Assembly: GCA_002414505.1 (NCBI GenBank)
Contig: DHZF01000056.1
Coordinates: 1 to 21,367 of the forward strand
Source: Hyphomonas sp. UBA5111
GTDB lineage: Bacteria; Pseudomonadota; Alphaproteobacteria; Caulobacterales; Hyphomonadaceae
Length of the DNA: 21,367 nucleotides
Reading direction: 5' to 3'
A model generated the notes under the pieces. It had not been told where the DNA came from and did no database searches. It saw only the letters and a list, made by a program, of their open reading frames with translations. Numbering within the stretch: the stretch's first letter is position 1; every line of letters begins with the position of its first letter. Shown here in pieces: positions 1 to 7,378 of this stretch. Position numbers and translations under genes: made by a program.

Positions 1-1278
1 GAGATCAAGGATTTCGTCCTGTCTGATCCGGGCGAGGATGTGGAATTCGTGCTCTGTGAGATTGGCGGCACGGTCGGTGACATCGAGGGCCTGCCTTTCT
101 TCGAGGCGATCCGCCAGCTCGGCCAGGAACTCGGGCCTGAGCGCGCCTGTTTCATCCACCTCACGCTGCTGCCCTACATTCCGGCGGCCGGCGAGATGAA
201 GACCAAGCCGACCCAGCACTCGGTGAAGGAGCTGCGCTCGATCGGTATCCAGCCCGACGTCTTGCTCTGCCGGTGTGACCGGCCGATCCCGGAGACCGAG
301 AAGGGCAAGATTGCCAGCTTCTGTAATGTGCGCCTCTCCAGCGTGATCGAAGCGCGCGATGTGGGCCACATCTATGACGTGCCCGGCGCCTATCATGCCG
401 AGGGGCTCGACAAGGAAGTCCTGTCGCATTTCCGCATCGAGGACGCCCCGGACCCGGACCTTTCCGGCTGGAGCGAGATTGCGCACACGACGCATCATCC
501 GGACGGCAATGTCTGTATCGGTCTCGTCGGCAAATATACCGATGTGCCGGACGCCTATAAATCCGTCGCCGAGGCGCTGGCGCATGGCGGGCTCGCCAAC
601 AAGGTGAAGGTCGATATCCGCCTCATCAATTCCGAGGAATTCGATGACGAGGCCCGGCCGCTGGACATTCTGGAAGGCGTGCATGGCATCATCCTGCCCG
701 GCGGCTTCGGGGAGCGCGGCGCGCATGGCAAGATGCGGGCGGCCCGGTTTGCCCGCGAACGCAAGGTGCCGTGCTTCGGCATCTGTTACGGCATGCAGAT
801 GTCGGTGATCGAGGCGGCCCGCAACATGGCCGGCATCGAGGACGCCAACACGACCGAGAATGACCCGAAGACCCCGGCGCCACTGGTCGGCCTGATGGAA
901 GAGTGGACCAAGGGCAATGAGAAGGTCCTGCGCGATGCCAATACCGACAAGGGCGGCACGATGCGCCTTGGCGCGTATCCGGCGCGCCTCGTGCCGGGCA
1001 GCAAGGTCGCCGAGATCTATGGCACACTCGACATTTCCGAACGCCACCGTCACCGCTATGAGGTCAATGCGGCCTATAAAGGCGCGCTGGAAAAGGCAGG
1101 CGGGCTGTTCTCAGGCCTGTCCCCGGACGGCAAGCTGCCGGAAATCTTCGAGCTTCCGGAGCATCCCTGGTTCATCGGCGTGCAGTATCATCCCGAACTG
1201 AAATCGCGCCCGTTCGAGCCGCACCCGCTGTTTGCGAGCTTCATCGGCGCGGCGGTCAAGCAGAGCCGGCTGGTTTAG
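1..1278 (+). CDS. pyrG: CTP synthase, 3' part (5' end outside window)
   Basis: Makes CTP from UTP, ATP and glutamine, the last step of pyrimidine nucleotide synthesis, in the cytoplasm. The reading frame is open from base 1 and gives 425 residues; family members have about 540, so roughly 120 N-terminal residues lie upstream. The visible part starts inside the synthetase domain ([19 protein letters not shown]). The C-terminal glutamine amidotransferase domain has an oxyanion segment LPGGFGERG, the nucleophile Cys in GICYGMQ (codon 784-786), and the His and Glu of YHPEL (codons 1189-1191 and 1195-1197). The ending [11 protein letters not shown] is, from memory, typical of alphaproteobacterial PyrG. 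The stop is followed directly by a palindromic repeat that could end transcription. Identification is secure; only the start is missing. Confidence 0.97.
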   Translation, partial: EIKDFVLSDPGEDVEFVLCEIGGTVGDIEGLPFFEAIRQLGQELGPERACFIHLTLLPYIPAAGEMKTKPTQHSVKELRSIGIQPDVLLCRCDRPIPETEKGKIASFCNVRLSSVIEARDVGHIYDVPGAYHAEGLDKEVLSHFRIEDAPDPDLSGWSEIAHTTHHPDGNVCIGLVGKYTDVPDAYKSVAEALAHGGLANKVKVDIRLINSEEFDDEARPLDILEGVHGIILPGGFGERGAHGKMRAARFARERKVPCFGICYGMQMSVIEAARNMAGIEDANTTENDPKTPAPLVGLMEEWTKGNEKVLRDANTDKGGTMRLGAYPARLVPGSKVAEIYGTLDISERHRHRYEVNAAYKGALEKAGGLFSGLSPDGKLPEIFELPEHPWFIGVQYHPELKSRPFEPHPLFASFIGAAVKQSRLV

Positions 1279-1294
1279 GAAACTGAGCTAATCC

Positions 1295-1420
1295 TGTCAT
1301 CCCGGAAAGCGCGAAGCGCTTATCCGGGACCCAGCCGCCGCTTCTGCTGCTCTCTCGAAAAACAGGAAGACAAACGGTCCCTGGGTCCCGGATATTTGCT
1401 GCGCAAATTCCGGGATGACA
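1295..1420. repeat. Nested palindromic intergenic repeat (REP/MITE-like)
   Basis: The outer arms TGTCATCCCGGAA (1295-1307) and TTCCGGGATGACA (1408-1420) are perfect inverted copies. The inner arms ATCCGGGACCCAG (1322-1334) and CTGGGTCCCGGAT (1381-1393) are also perfect inverted copies. Each half can in addition fold on itself, since TCCCGGA faces TCCGGGA around an AGCGC- or GCGC-containing loop. It lies between the ends of two convergent genes. Such elements are often dispersed in alphaproteobacterial genomes; it may also act as a bidirectional terminator. No protein is encoded in it. Confidence 0.75.
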
Positions 1421-1535
1421 AGTATGGGGTTCTTGCGGAGCTACGCTCATCGGGTGTGACGCCGACGGGGCGACCAGCACACCTATCCGGCGCGAAGGGT
1501 TTCGGCCGGGTGCAAGATTTCAAAAACAATCCGTC

Positions 1536-2222
1536 TCAGGATGAATTGAAGTGCGGCTGCACGGCGTGGGTTTCGTCCTCGAGCAATCGCGCCGTTTCGC
1601 ATTGCAGGCGCGTCAGGGGGCCGTGGTGGAAGAGGCGCTTGCCGGCTTTGGCGATCAGCTGTCTGGCTTCGCCAAGGCTGCGGCGGATCTTTTCGATATA
1701 GCGATCGCGGTGGTCCATCGCATGGTCGAGGGCCATCAGCCGACGGACGAGGCGTTTGGCGGGCAGGATGTCCTCCGGATATTTCGCGTATTCATGGATA
1801 TCGGGGACGTCATCCGCGTCGAGGAAGCGGATGCGCGGACCAGTCCTGAAGACGGGCCTGGGCGGTGCGGCATCCGGGCGCTGTGTGCGCGTCTCGAACA
1901 GGCGGAAAATTGGCTGGGTTGGGCAGGCGACGTGTTGCGCGGTGTCTCGCGCGCGTGCCGGACCTGAACTGGCTGTCTCGCGGGGGAAGGCGGGCAGGGC
2001 GCCCAGTTCGGCGGCGCAGAGATAGAGGCAGCGGCGCAGGGCCGGTTCGGCCTGGGACAGGAAGCGCGACAGGCGCGAAATTGCGTGGCGCGGCAGGAGC
2101 GGGGTGTGCGGCGTCAGGCCGAGCCGCTCGCGCAACTGGATCACGCCGAGGCTGATGACGTTCAGCATCAGCCAGACGGCAGAGCGGATTTCCTGTGGGG
2201 GTGCATAGCGCATGTCGGACAT
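1536..2222 (-). CDS. Conserved-looking protein of unknown function
   Basis: Encodes 228 residues that I cannot assign to a family. Codons end strongly in G or C like the neighbouring genes, which favours this strand over the 138-codon open frame on the opposite strand. The N-terminal third looks helical (VWLMLNVISLGVIQLRERLG). The middle (about 80-125) is rich in Pro, Arg and Ala and probably disordered. The last 90 residues are charged and helical, with IHEYAKYPEDILPAKRL and ARQLIAKAGKRLFHH. There is no signal peptide and no clear membrane segment. The start is uncertain: ATG at 2222 and ATG at 2213 are both possible and neither has a good Shine-Dalgarno sequence. It stands alone, convergent with pyrG and downstream of the lipid operon on the same strand. 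Confidence 0.65.
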   Translation of the reverse strand: MSDMRYAPPQEIRSAVWLMLNVISLGVIQLRERLGLTPHTPLLPRHAISRLSRFLSQAEPALRRCLYLCAAELGALPAFPRETASSGPARARDTAQHVACPTQPIFRLFETRTQRPDAAPPRPVFRTGPRIRFLDADDVPDIHEYAKYPEDILPAKRLVRRLMALDHAMDHRDRYIEKIRRSLGEARQLIAKAGKRLFHHGPLTRLQCETARLLEDETHAVQPHFNSS

Positions 2223-2325
2223 GGGCTGAGGATGCGGGGCGGGGGTCCCGGTCGGAGTGGAGATTGGCCGGGCTTTGTTTTTATTGTGATATTTTGAGGG
2301 GAGGTGCGGGATAATATAGTCCGCA

Positions 2326-2405
2326 TCCCCGGCGAAGGACGGGGTCTCAAGCGGGCGCGGCGCAGAGCCAGCCGAGGGAGACTCCGGCCTGCGCCGGAGA
2401 GACGG
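2326..2405. repeat. Palindromic intergenic repeat after the lipid operon
   Basis: Contains two hairpins: CCCCG (2327-2331) with CGGGG (2340-2344), and CTCCGGC (2382-2388) with GCCGGAG (2393-2399) around a 4-base loop. GTCTC and GAGAC words also face each other. The second hairpin lies 15 bp past the stop of the Cfa-like gene and could end that operon, although no T-run follows on the minus strand. The layout resembles REP-type repeats. Confidence 0.5.
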
Positions 2406-2413
2406 GTGTGGTT

Positions 2414-3637
2414 CTAAGCCTTAGAGACCTGGAACTGGCCGACATTGATGCGGCCATCGGTGAAGCCGGCTTCGCAATAGGACAGGTAGAAATTCCACAT
2501 GCGGCGGAAGGGTTCGTCGAAATCGAGCTTGGCGATCGTGTCCCAATGGGCGTTGAAATCGCGGGCCCATTCGCGGCAGGTGCGGGCGTAATCCTGTCCG
2601 AAATAGGTGACGCCGTCATGGCGGAGGCCGGCGGTGTGGAACTCGTCCTTCAGCGCCTTCTCACTGGGCAGCATGCCGCCCGGAAAGATATGACGCTGAA
2701 TGAAGTCGACGCGCTTGCGGTAACGCGGGAACAGCTCGTCATCAATGGTGATAATCTGGAGTGCGGCGCGGCCGCCCTGTTTCAAACTGTCGAATATCTT
2801 TGCGAAATAGCTCGGCCAGTAGGATTCGCCGACCGCCTCGAACATTTCGATGGAGGCGACGCCATCATAGCTGCCCTGATGGTCGCGATAGTCTTCGAGG
2901 CGGATTTCGACGCGCTCACTGAGGCCCTGTTTCTGCATCCGCTGCATGGCGAAATCGCGCTGGGAGGGCGAGATGGTCAGGCAGGTGACCTTGGAGCCGC
3001 GCTGCTTGGCGGCATATTCGGCAAAGCCGCCCCAGCCGCAGCCGATTTCGAGGATTTCCGAAGATGGCCCGGCATTGATCCGGTCACAGATGTTCCGGTA
3101 CTTGTTGTGCTGGCCCTGTTCGAGGCTCATGTTCGGGCTGTCGAAGATGGCCGAGGAATAGGTCATCGTCGGGTCGAGCCAGAGGCTGTAGAAATCATTG
3201 CCCAGATCATAATGGGCCATGATGTTCTTCTTCGCACCCTCGCGGGAATTGCGATTGAACATGTGGCGGACCATGTTGACCCAGCGGACCAGCGCGCCAC
3301 CGACGGCCAGCTTGCCGATATTCTCGAAATTGGCGGAGAAGAAGCGCAGCACTTCGGTCAGGTCCGGCGTTGACCAGTCGCCATCCATATAGGCTTCGGC
3401 AAAGCCGACATCGCCGCCGGCCATGGCGCGTTTCACGAAGTCGTAATTGTGGACAATAATGGTGGCGTGCGGACCGGTTTCGTCGTGGCGGTATTCGAGC
3501 ACGCGGTCGCCGGGCAAGACAAAGGACACGCTGCCCTTCTGGGTGTTGAGCAGCGCGAAGGCAGCCAGACGAAAGCTTGTCGGAACGTCTTTCAGGTTCC
3601 GAATGGTCTGGGTGCTGGCTTTGATGACCTCGGTCAT
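2414..3637 (-). CDS. Cfa-family S-adenosylmethionine-dependent fatty acid methyltransferase (possibly UfaM-like)
   Basis: Encodes 407 residues with the architecture of cyclopropane-fatty-acyl-phospholipid synthase. The lipid-binding N-terminal part is followed by AHYDLGNDFYSLWLDPTM (141-158), the SAM-binding motif EIGCGWGG (197-204), SIEMFEAVG (262-270) and DFIQRHIFPGG (311-321). Members transfer a methyl(ene) group from SAM to the double bond of phospholipid acyl chains. In E. coli Cfa, as I recall, Cys139 and His266 help bind the active-site bicarbonate. The aligned positions here are Ser162 (YSSA instead of YSCA) and Ile296 (IITI instead of LHTI), while the Glu of MFE is kept. That suggests a methyltransferase not specialised for cyclopropane rings. 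A GGAAGG Shine-Dalgarno precedes the ATG, which overlaps the DUF1365 stop by 4 bp. It is the last gene of the four-gene operon. Confidence 0.9.
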   Translation of the reverse strand: MTEVIKASTQTIRNLKDVPTSFRLAAFALLNTQKGSVSFVLPGDRVLEYRHDETGPHATIIVHNYDFVKRAMAGGDVGFAEAYMDGDWSTPDLTEVLRFFSANFENIGKLAVGGALVRWVNMVRHMFNRNSREGAKKNIMAHYDLGNDFYSLWLDPTMTYSSAIFDSPNMSLEQGQHNKYRNICDRINAGPSSEILEIGCGWGGFAEYAAKQRGSKVTCLTISPSQRDFAMQRMQKQGLSERVEIRLEDYRDHQGSYDGVASIEMFEAVGESYWPSYFAKIFDSLKQGGRAALQIITIDDELFPRYRKRVDFIQRHIFPGGMLPSEKALKDEFHTAGLRHDGVTYFGQDYARTCREWARDFNAHWDTIAKLDFDEPFRRMWNFYLSYCEAGFTDGRINVGQFQVSKA

Positions 3638-4455
3638 GCGGCATCCTTCCGGGTGTCAGAATTACTTATTTGCAAGGGTAAGGCAATTGTCGTGCCGGAT
3701 TTTGGCGGGGCAGGCTTGCGGCGATAGGCGGCGCCGCGCAGCCAGATCTTCAGGGCCTGCCAGTGGATTCCGAGCGTGACGCCAAGGGTCGAGAGCGGAT
3801 TGGTGACAGCGAGTTTCAGCAAATTCGCGCCGGTCGCGGGCCTGCGCCGGGCGGTGATGTTGGCCATGTGCAGGCAGGTTTCATCTTTCAAGCTTTCCAC
3901 GACCACTCCCAGCTTCTCCTCCGGCGAACGCAGGGTGAAACGGTAGGTTCCGGTCACGTCGAAGAAAGGCGAGACATGAAAGGCCTTGGGCGCGGTATGC
4001 GCGTTGCGTCCGTCGCTGACGGCGGCGACATAGCAATGGGTTTCGCCGAATGTGTTGTTCACCTCGTAGAGGATGCCGCGCAAATCGCCGTCCGGTCCGT
4101 AGCCATACCAGAGCGAAAGCGGCGCGAATTTGTAGAAGAGGTGACGCGGAAAGGTGACGAGGCGGATGGCGCCGCCGTCCAGCGTGACGCCGGCCTTGGC
4201 GAGTTCGGCTTCGGCCCAGGGGCGCAGCGGCGCGTCCTTTTGTTTGGGGCCGTGGTCTTCACTGCGGAAGGAAAACAGGCCCGGCGCGTTGACGCTGAAC
4301 AGGGCAGAGCTGGCGGCGGCCTCGTCCAGCCGGTCGATGTCGAGATCGATCAGGACGAGGTCATAGGCAAAGCGCCGCTCGAAAGGGTGGTAGCGCACAT
4401 GCACGGTCTGGCCTGTCCAGAGGCTGAGGGCCGGCTGTTGGTGCGGGGCGGTCAA
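3634..4455 (-). CDS. DUF1365 family protein (candidate UfaO/UfaD-type fatty acid modification enzyme)
   Basis: Encodes 273 residues matching the DUF1365 family, which is usually found beside Cfa-like methyltransferases and FAD oxidoreductases. Family-like stretches are VRYHPFERRFAYDLVLIDLD near the N-terminus, FPRHLFYKFAPLSLWYGYG in the middle, and LYEVNNTFGETHCYV followed by AFHVSPFFDVTGTYRF. There is no signal peptide. In Rhodobacter sphaeroides, proteins of this set are reported to take part in making furan fatty acids from methylated 18:1 chains; I do not recall with certainty whether this family is the desaturase or the oxygenase. The start codon overlaps the stop of the FAD gene (ATGA, 4452-4455) and its own stop overlaps the Cfa-like start, so translation is probably coupled. 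Confidence 0.9.
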   Translation of the reverse strand: MTAPHQQPALSLWTGQTVHVRYHPFERRFAYDLVLIDLDIDRLDEAAASSALFSVNAPGLFSFRSEDHGPKQKDAPLRPWAEAELAKAGVTLDGGAIRLVTFPRHLFYKFAPLSLWYGYGPDGDLRGILYEVNNTFGETHCYVAAVSDGRNAHTAPKAFHVSPFFDVTGTYRFTLRSPEEKLGVVVESLKDETCLHMANITARRRPATGANLLKLAVTNPLSTLGVTLGIHWQALKIWLRGAAYRRKPAPPKSGTTIALPLQISNSDTRKDAA

Positions 4456-5768
4456 ACGGACACCTCGGCGGCAATTTCCATCCGGCGGGCCTTGCGGGCG
4501 GGGCGGGCAATCTCGACGCCTTCAGCCGTCCACGGTACGGCGCCGCCAAGGGAGAGCGCGGCAGACAGGCCGGATTTCAGGCCATCCTCATGAAATCCGC
4601 GGCCCATCCATGCGCCGGCGATCCAGAGCCCGTCCTGGCCCTGAATGCGGTTCAGGCCGCGCACGGCCGCTTCGGCGGCGGCGTCGAACTGGGGGTGGTC
4701 GAAATCATATTCAAGGAAGGTGAGGTCCTCGCGCGGCGGCGTATCGGGGTTCAGCGTGATGAAGAGCGGGCGGTCATCGGAGAGACCCTGCAGCCGGTTC
4801 ATCCAGTAGGTCAGGCAGATGTCGCCGCTTTCCTGTTTCAGCACGTTCCAGCTGGCCCACGCGGCCTTGCGGGATGGCATCAGCGCCGGGTCGCGGTGGA
4901 GGTAAATGCGGTTCGGCCGGTAGCGGACCGAGCGGAGCAGGAAGGCCTGATCGTCGAAATGCTCCTCGGTCAGACGCAGGGCCTGGTCGGAATGGGTGGC
5001 GAGGATGACATCGTCAAAGAGTTCGCGCCGGCCATCCGTGGTGACGAGGGCGACGTGGTCGCCGAAGGGGAAGAGGCGTTCGACGCCGGTCTCAAGACGG
5101 AGCCGGTCGCCCAGTTCGGCGGCGACGCGGCGGACATAGTTCTGGCTGCCGCCGGTGACGGTCCGCCATTTCGGGCGCTCCTTGTGCATCAGGCGGTGAT
5201 TATCGAAGAAGTGGAAGAAGCTGCTCGCCGGATAGTGCAGCATCTTGGCTTCGCAGGTCGACCAGATGGCCGCGCCCATTGGCAGGATGTAGTTCGTGCG
5301 GAAGTCCGTATCGAAACCATGCCGGTCAAGCCAGGCGCCGAGCGTGGTATCCCGGATGGCGCCGTTTGCGAGCTCCTGCCGGGCAATGTCGTTGAAGCGC
5401 AGGATGGTGCGCCAGAAGCGGTGGAAGGCGGGGTTGAGGAGGTTGCGGCGCTGGGCGAAGATGCCTTTGACCGTCGAGGCCCATTCCCAGCCCTTCGGAT
5501 CGGAGACGGCAAAGCTCATGTCGGACGCCTGCGTCTCGACGCCGAGCGCGTCGAAGAAGCCGATCAGGTTGGGATAGTTGAGCGCGTTATAGACGATGAA
5601 GCCAAGATCCACTGCGGTTTCATGACCGTCATAATCGAACACATGCGTGCATGCGTGCCCCCCGGCCCGGCCTGATTGTTCGTAGAGTGTTACGTGTGCG
5701 GAATTGCGCAGCGCCCATGCGGCGCCAAGCCCTGAAATTCCCGATCCAATGACAGCGATACGTTTCAT
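4452..5768 (-). CDS. FAD/NAD(P)-binding amine-oxidase-like oxidoreductase of the photolyase-Cfa operon
   Basis: Encodes 438 residues. The N-terminus is a Rossmann FAD site: IAVIGSGISGLGAAWAL with GxGxxG at 8-13, an acidic residue (Glu30) ending the second strand, and GRAGGHA (33-39). A C-terminal flavin motif, LWIAGAWMGRGFHEDGLKSG, spans about residues 381-400. This is the large family often annotated as amine oxidase or NAD/FAD-binding protein that travels with DUF1365 and Cfa-like genes. By analogy with R. sphaeroides it would oxidise or desaturate a methylated fatty acyl chain; the exact reaction is inferred. It overlaps the photolyase stop by 4 bp and the DUF1365 start by 4 bp. An open frame of 361 codons on the opposite strand (4590-5675) is a shadow caused by high GC. 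Confidence 0.92.
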   Translation of the reverse strand: MKRIAVIGSGISGLGAAWALRNSAHVTLYEQSGRAGGHACTHVFDYDGHETAVDLGFIVYNALNYPNLIGFFDALGVETQASDMSFAVSDPKGWEWASTVKGIFAQRRNLLNPAFHRFWRTILRFNDIARQELANGAIRDTTLGAWLDRHGFDTDFRTNYILPMGAAIWSTCEAKMLHYPASSFFHFFDNHRLMHKERPKWRTVTGGSQNYVRRVAAELGDRLRLETGVERLFPFGDHVALVTTDGRRELFDDVILATHSDQALRLTEEHFDDQAFLLRSVRYRPNRIYLHRDPALMPSRKAAWASWNVLKQESGDICLTYWMNRLQGLSDDRPLFITLNPDTPPREDLTFLEYDFDHPQFDAAAEAAVRGLNRIQGQDGLWIAGAWMGRGFHEDGLKSGLSAALSLGGAVPWTAEGVEIARPARKARRMEIAAEVSV

Positions 5769-7219
5769 GCGGCGTCTCTTTTTTCTTTCAGCGTGTCATA
5801 GGCCTCCAGCGCGCGCTGGCGGGCGCCGGAATGGTCGACAATAGGTTTCGGATAGGTCTCGCCGAGCGTGATGCCGGCTTTCCTGAGGATGGCGTCATCG
5901 GCCTCCCACGGGGCGTGGAGGTATTTGTCGGGCAAATCTTTCAGCTCCGGACAGTAGCGGCGGACATAGGCGCCGGTTTCGTCGAACTTGCTGCCCTGGC
6001 TGATCGGATTGAAGACGCGGAAATAGGGCGCGGCATCGGCGCCGGAGCCGGCGGTCCATTGCCAGCTGGCGGCATTGTTGGCGGGGTCGGCGTCAACCAG
6101 CGTGTCCCAGAACCATGCCTCACCCTGTTGCCAGGGCAGGAGGAGGTGCTTGGTCAGGAAGGAGGCGACAATCATCCGTACCCGGTTGTGCATCCAGCCG
6201 GTCTGCCAGAGCTGGCGCATGCCGGCATCGACCATCGGATAGCCGGTCTGGCCTTTGGTCCATGCCTTGAAGGCGGCGGTGTCAGTGCGCCAGGGCATGA
6301 AGTCGAAGGCGGCATTGTAATTCTCGGAGGCGAGGGCCGGATTGTAGAAGAGGAGTGTATGAGAGAATTCCCGCCAGCCGATTTCGGAGAGGAAATTGTG
6401 GCCGTCCGTTTCGGGGACAGTCCCGGCTTCCATCCCCGCATGGACGGCGCGCCAGATCTGTAACGGGCCGATCTCGCCAAAGCGGAGATGTGGGGAGAGG
6501 CCGGAGGTGGAGGTATCGAGGTCCGGGCGGTTGCGGTCCGCCTTGTAGCCCTTGATGGGGCCGTCGAGGAAGTCTTCGAGCCGCGCGATGGCGCCGTCTT
6601 CGCCGGGGGTCCAGTCGGCAAAACCGGTGGACCAGTCCGGACTGGACGGGTGCAGGCCCCAATCGTCGAGGGCTTCGCTGTCGAGCCTGGGGCCGCTCAG
6701 TTTTGTCTGGCGGCCATAGGTGGTGCGAGCGTGGAAATTGCTGCGGGCGGCGCGCCAATAGGGGGTGAAGACCTTGTAGTATCCGCCGGCATTGGTCTCG
6801 ACCTGCCAGGGCTCGTTGAGGAGGCGGGCATTGTAGCTGGAGACGTCAATGCCGCGCGTGGTGAGCGCGTCTTTGAGGTGGGCGTCGAGGTCGCGTTCGG
6901 CCTTGTCATAGCGCCGGTTCCAGAACACGGCGTGCGCGCCGGTCTCTTCGATCACGGCGTTCAGGACATCCTCTGAGCCGCCGGAGCGGAGGGTCAGCTG
7001 GGCGCCAGCCTGCCGAATACTGGCCGCCAGCGCGCGCAGGGATTTGTCGAGCCACCATTTCGAGGCGCCACCCATCGGGCGCAGACCTGGCGTCTCTTCG
7101 TCGTGGACATAGAGCAGCACCAGCGGGCGATGGGAGGCGACCGCCGCGTGCAGGGCCGGATTGTCCGTAAGGCGCAGGTCTTCGCGGAACCAGACGATGG
7201 CAGGCGCAGATTGTGACAC
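5765..7219 (-). CDS. phrB: Class I deoxyribodipyrimidine photolyase
   Basis: Encodes 484 residues, the usual length for a class I CPD photolyase, which uses blue light and reduced FAD to split UV-induced pyrimidine dimers. The N-terminal antenna domain starts IVWFREDLRLTDNPAL (8-23). The FAD domain includes SGLSPHLRFGEI (239-250), GYPMVDAGMRQL (326-337), GWMHNRVRMIVASFL (341-355) and DADPANNAASWQW (376-388), which hold the flavin and dimer contacts and part of the electron-transfer tryptophan chain. The start is GTG at 7219: GGAGGT (7223-7228) precedes it, and the frame upstream meets a stop with no better start. It is the first gene of a four-gene operon with the FAD, DUF1365 and Cfa-like genes. 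A cryptochrome is less likely given the close match to photolyases. Confidence 0.95.
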   Translation of the reverse strand: MSQSAPAIVWFREDLRLTDNPALHAAVASHRPLVLLYVHDEETPGLRPMGGASKWWLDKSLRALAASIRQAGAQLTLRSGGSEDVLNAVIEETGAHAVFWNRRYDKAERDLDAHLKDALTTRGIDVSSYNARLLNEPWQVETNAGGYYKVFTPYWRAARSNFHARTTYGRQTKLSGPRLDSEALDDWGLHPSSPDWSTGFADWTPGEDGAIARLEDFLDGPIKGYKADRNRPDLDTSTSGLSPHLRFGEIGPLQIWRAVHAGMEAGTVPETDGHNFLSEIGWREFSHTLLFYNPALASENYNAAFDFMPWRTDTAAFKAWTKGQTGYPMVDAGMRQLWQTGWMHNRVRMIVASFLTKHLLLPWQQGEAWFWDTLVDADPANNAASWQWTAGSGADAAPYFRVFNPISQGSKFDETGAYVRRYCPELKDLPDKYLHAPWEADDAILRKAGITLGETYPKPIVDHSGARQRALEAYDTLKEKRDAA

Positions 7220-7252
7220 GAGACCTCCGGGCAGTGGTGAACGGTTTCTCTC

Positions 7253-7282
7253 TATCTACGCATGGGGGGTGGAAATGGATCA
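7253..7282 (-). promoter_or_regulatory. Candidate RpoE/ChrR-type (singlet oxygen) promoter of the photolyase operon
   Basis: Read on the minus strand, TGATCC (7277-7282) is followed after exactly 18 bp by TAGATA (7253-7258). From memory, the RpoE promoters of the ChrR system in Rhodobacter sphaeroides have TGATCC, an 18-bp spacer and a TA-rich -10, and that regulon includes a photolyase and a Cfa-like gene. Transcription would begin near 7246, about 27 nt before the GTG start at 7219, leaving room for the GGAGGT site. The sigma factor and anti-sigma genes are not in this window, so the match rests on sequence and context only. Confidence 0.55.
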
Positions 7283-7378
7283 TCGGGGGGTGAGCCTTGG
7301 TCTTCCGCCATCCCCTTTCGGGCGGTATACCCCTTCGATGTTCTCAAGAATCATACGCCCCAGCGGAGTGTAACCGAT

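Noticed and set aside
2408..3373. 321-codon plus-strand frame opposite the Cfa-like gene
   Set aside because: Antisense to a clear SAM-dependent methyltransferase. Its sequence is the Ala/Gly/Asp-rich mirror expected from high-GC third positions.
4590..5675. 361-codon plus-strand frame opposite the FAD oxidoreductase
   Set aside because: No motif in it, while the minus strand has an intact FAD-binding protein with coupled neighbours.
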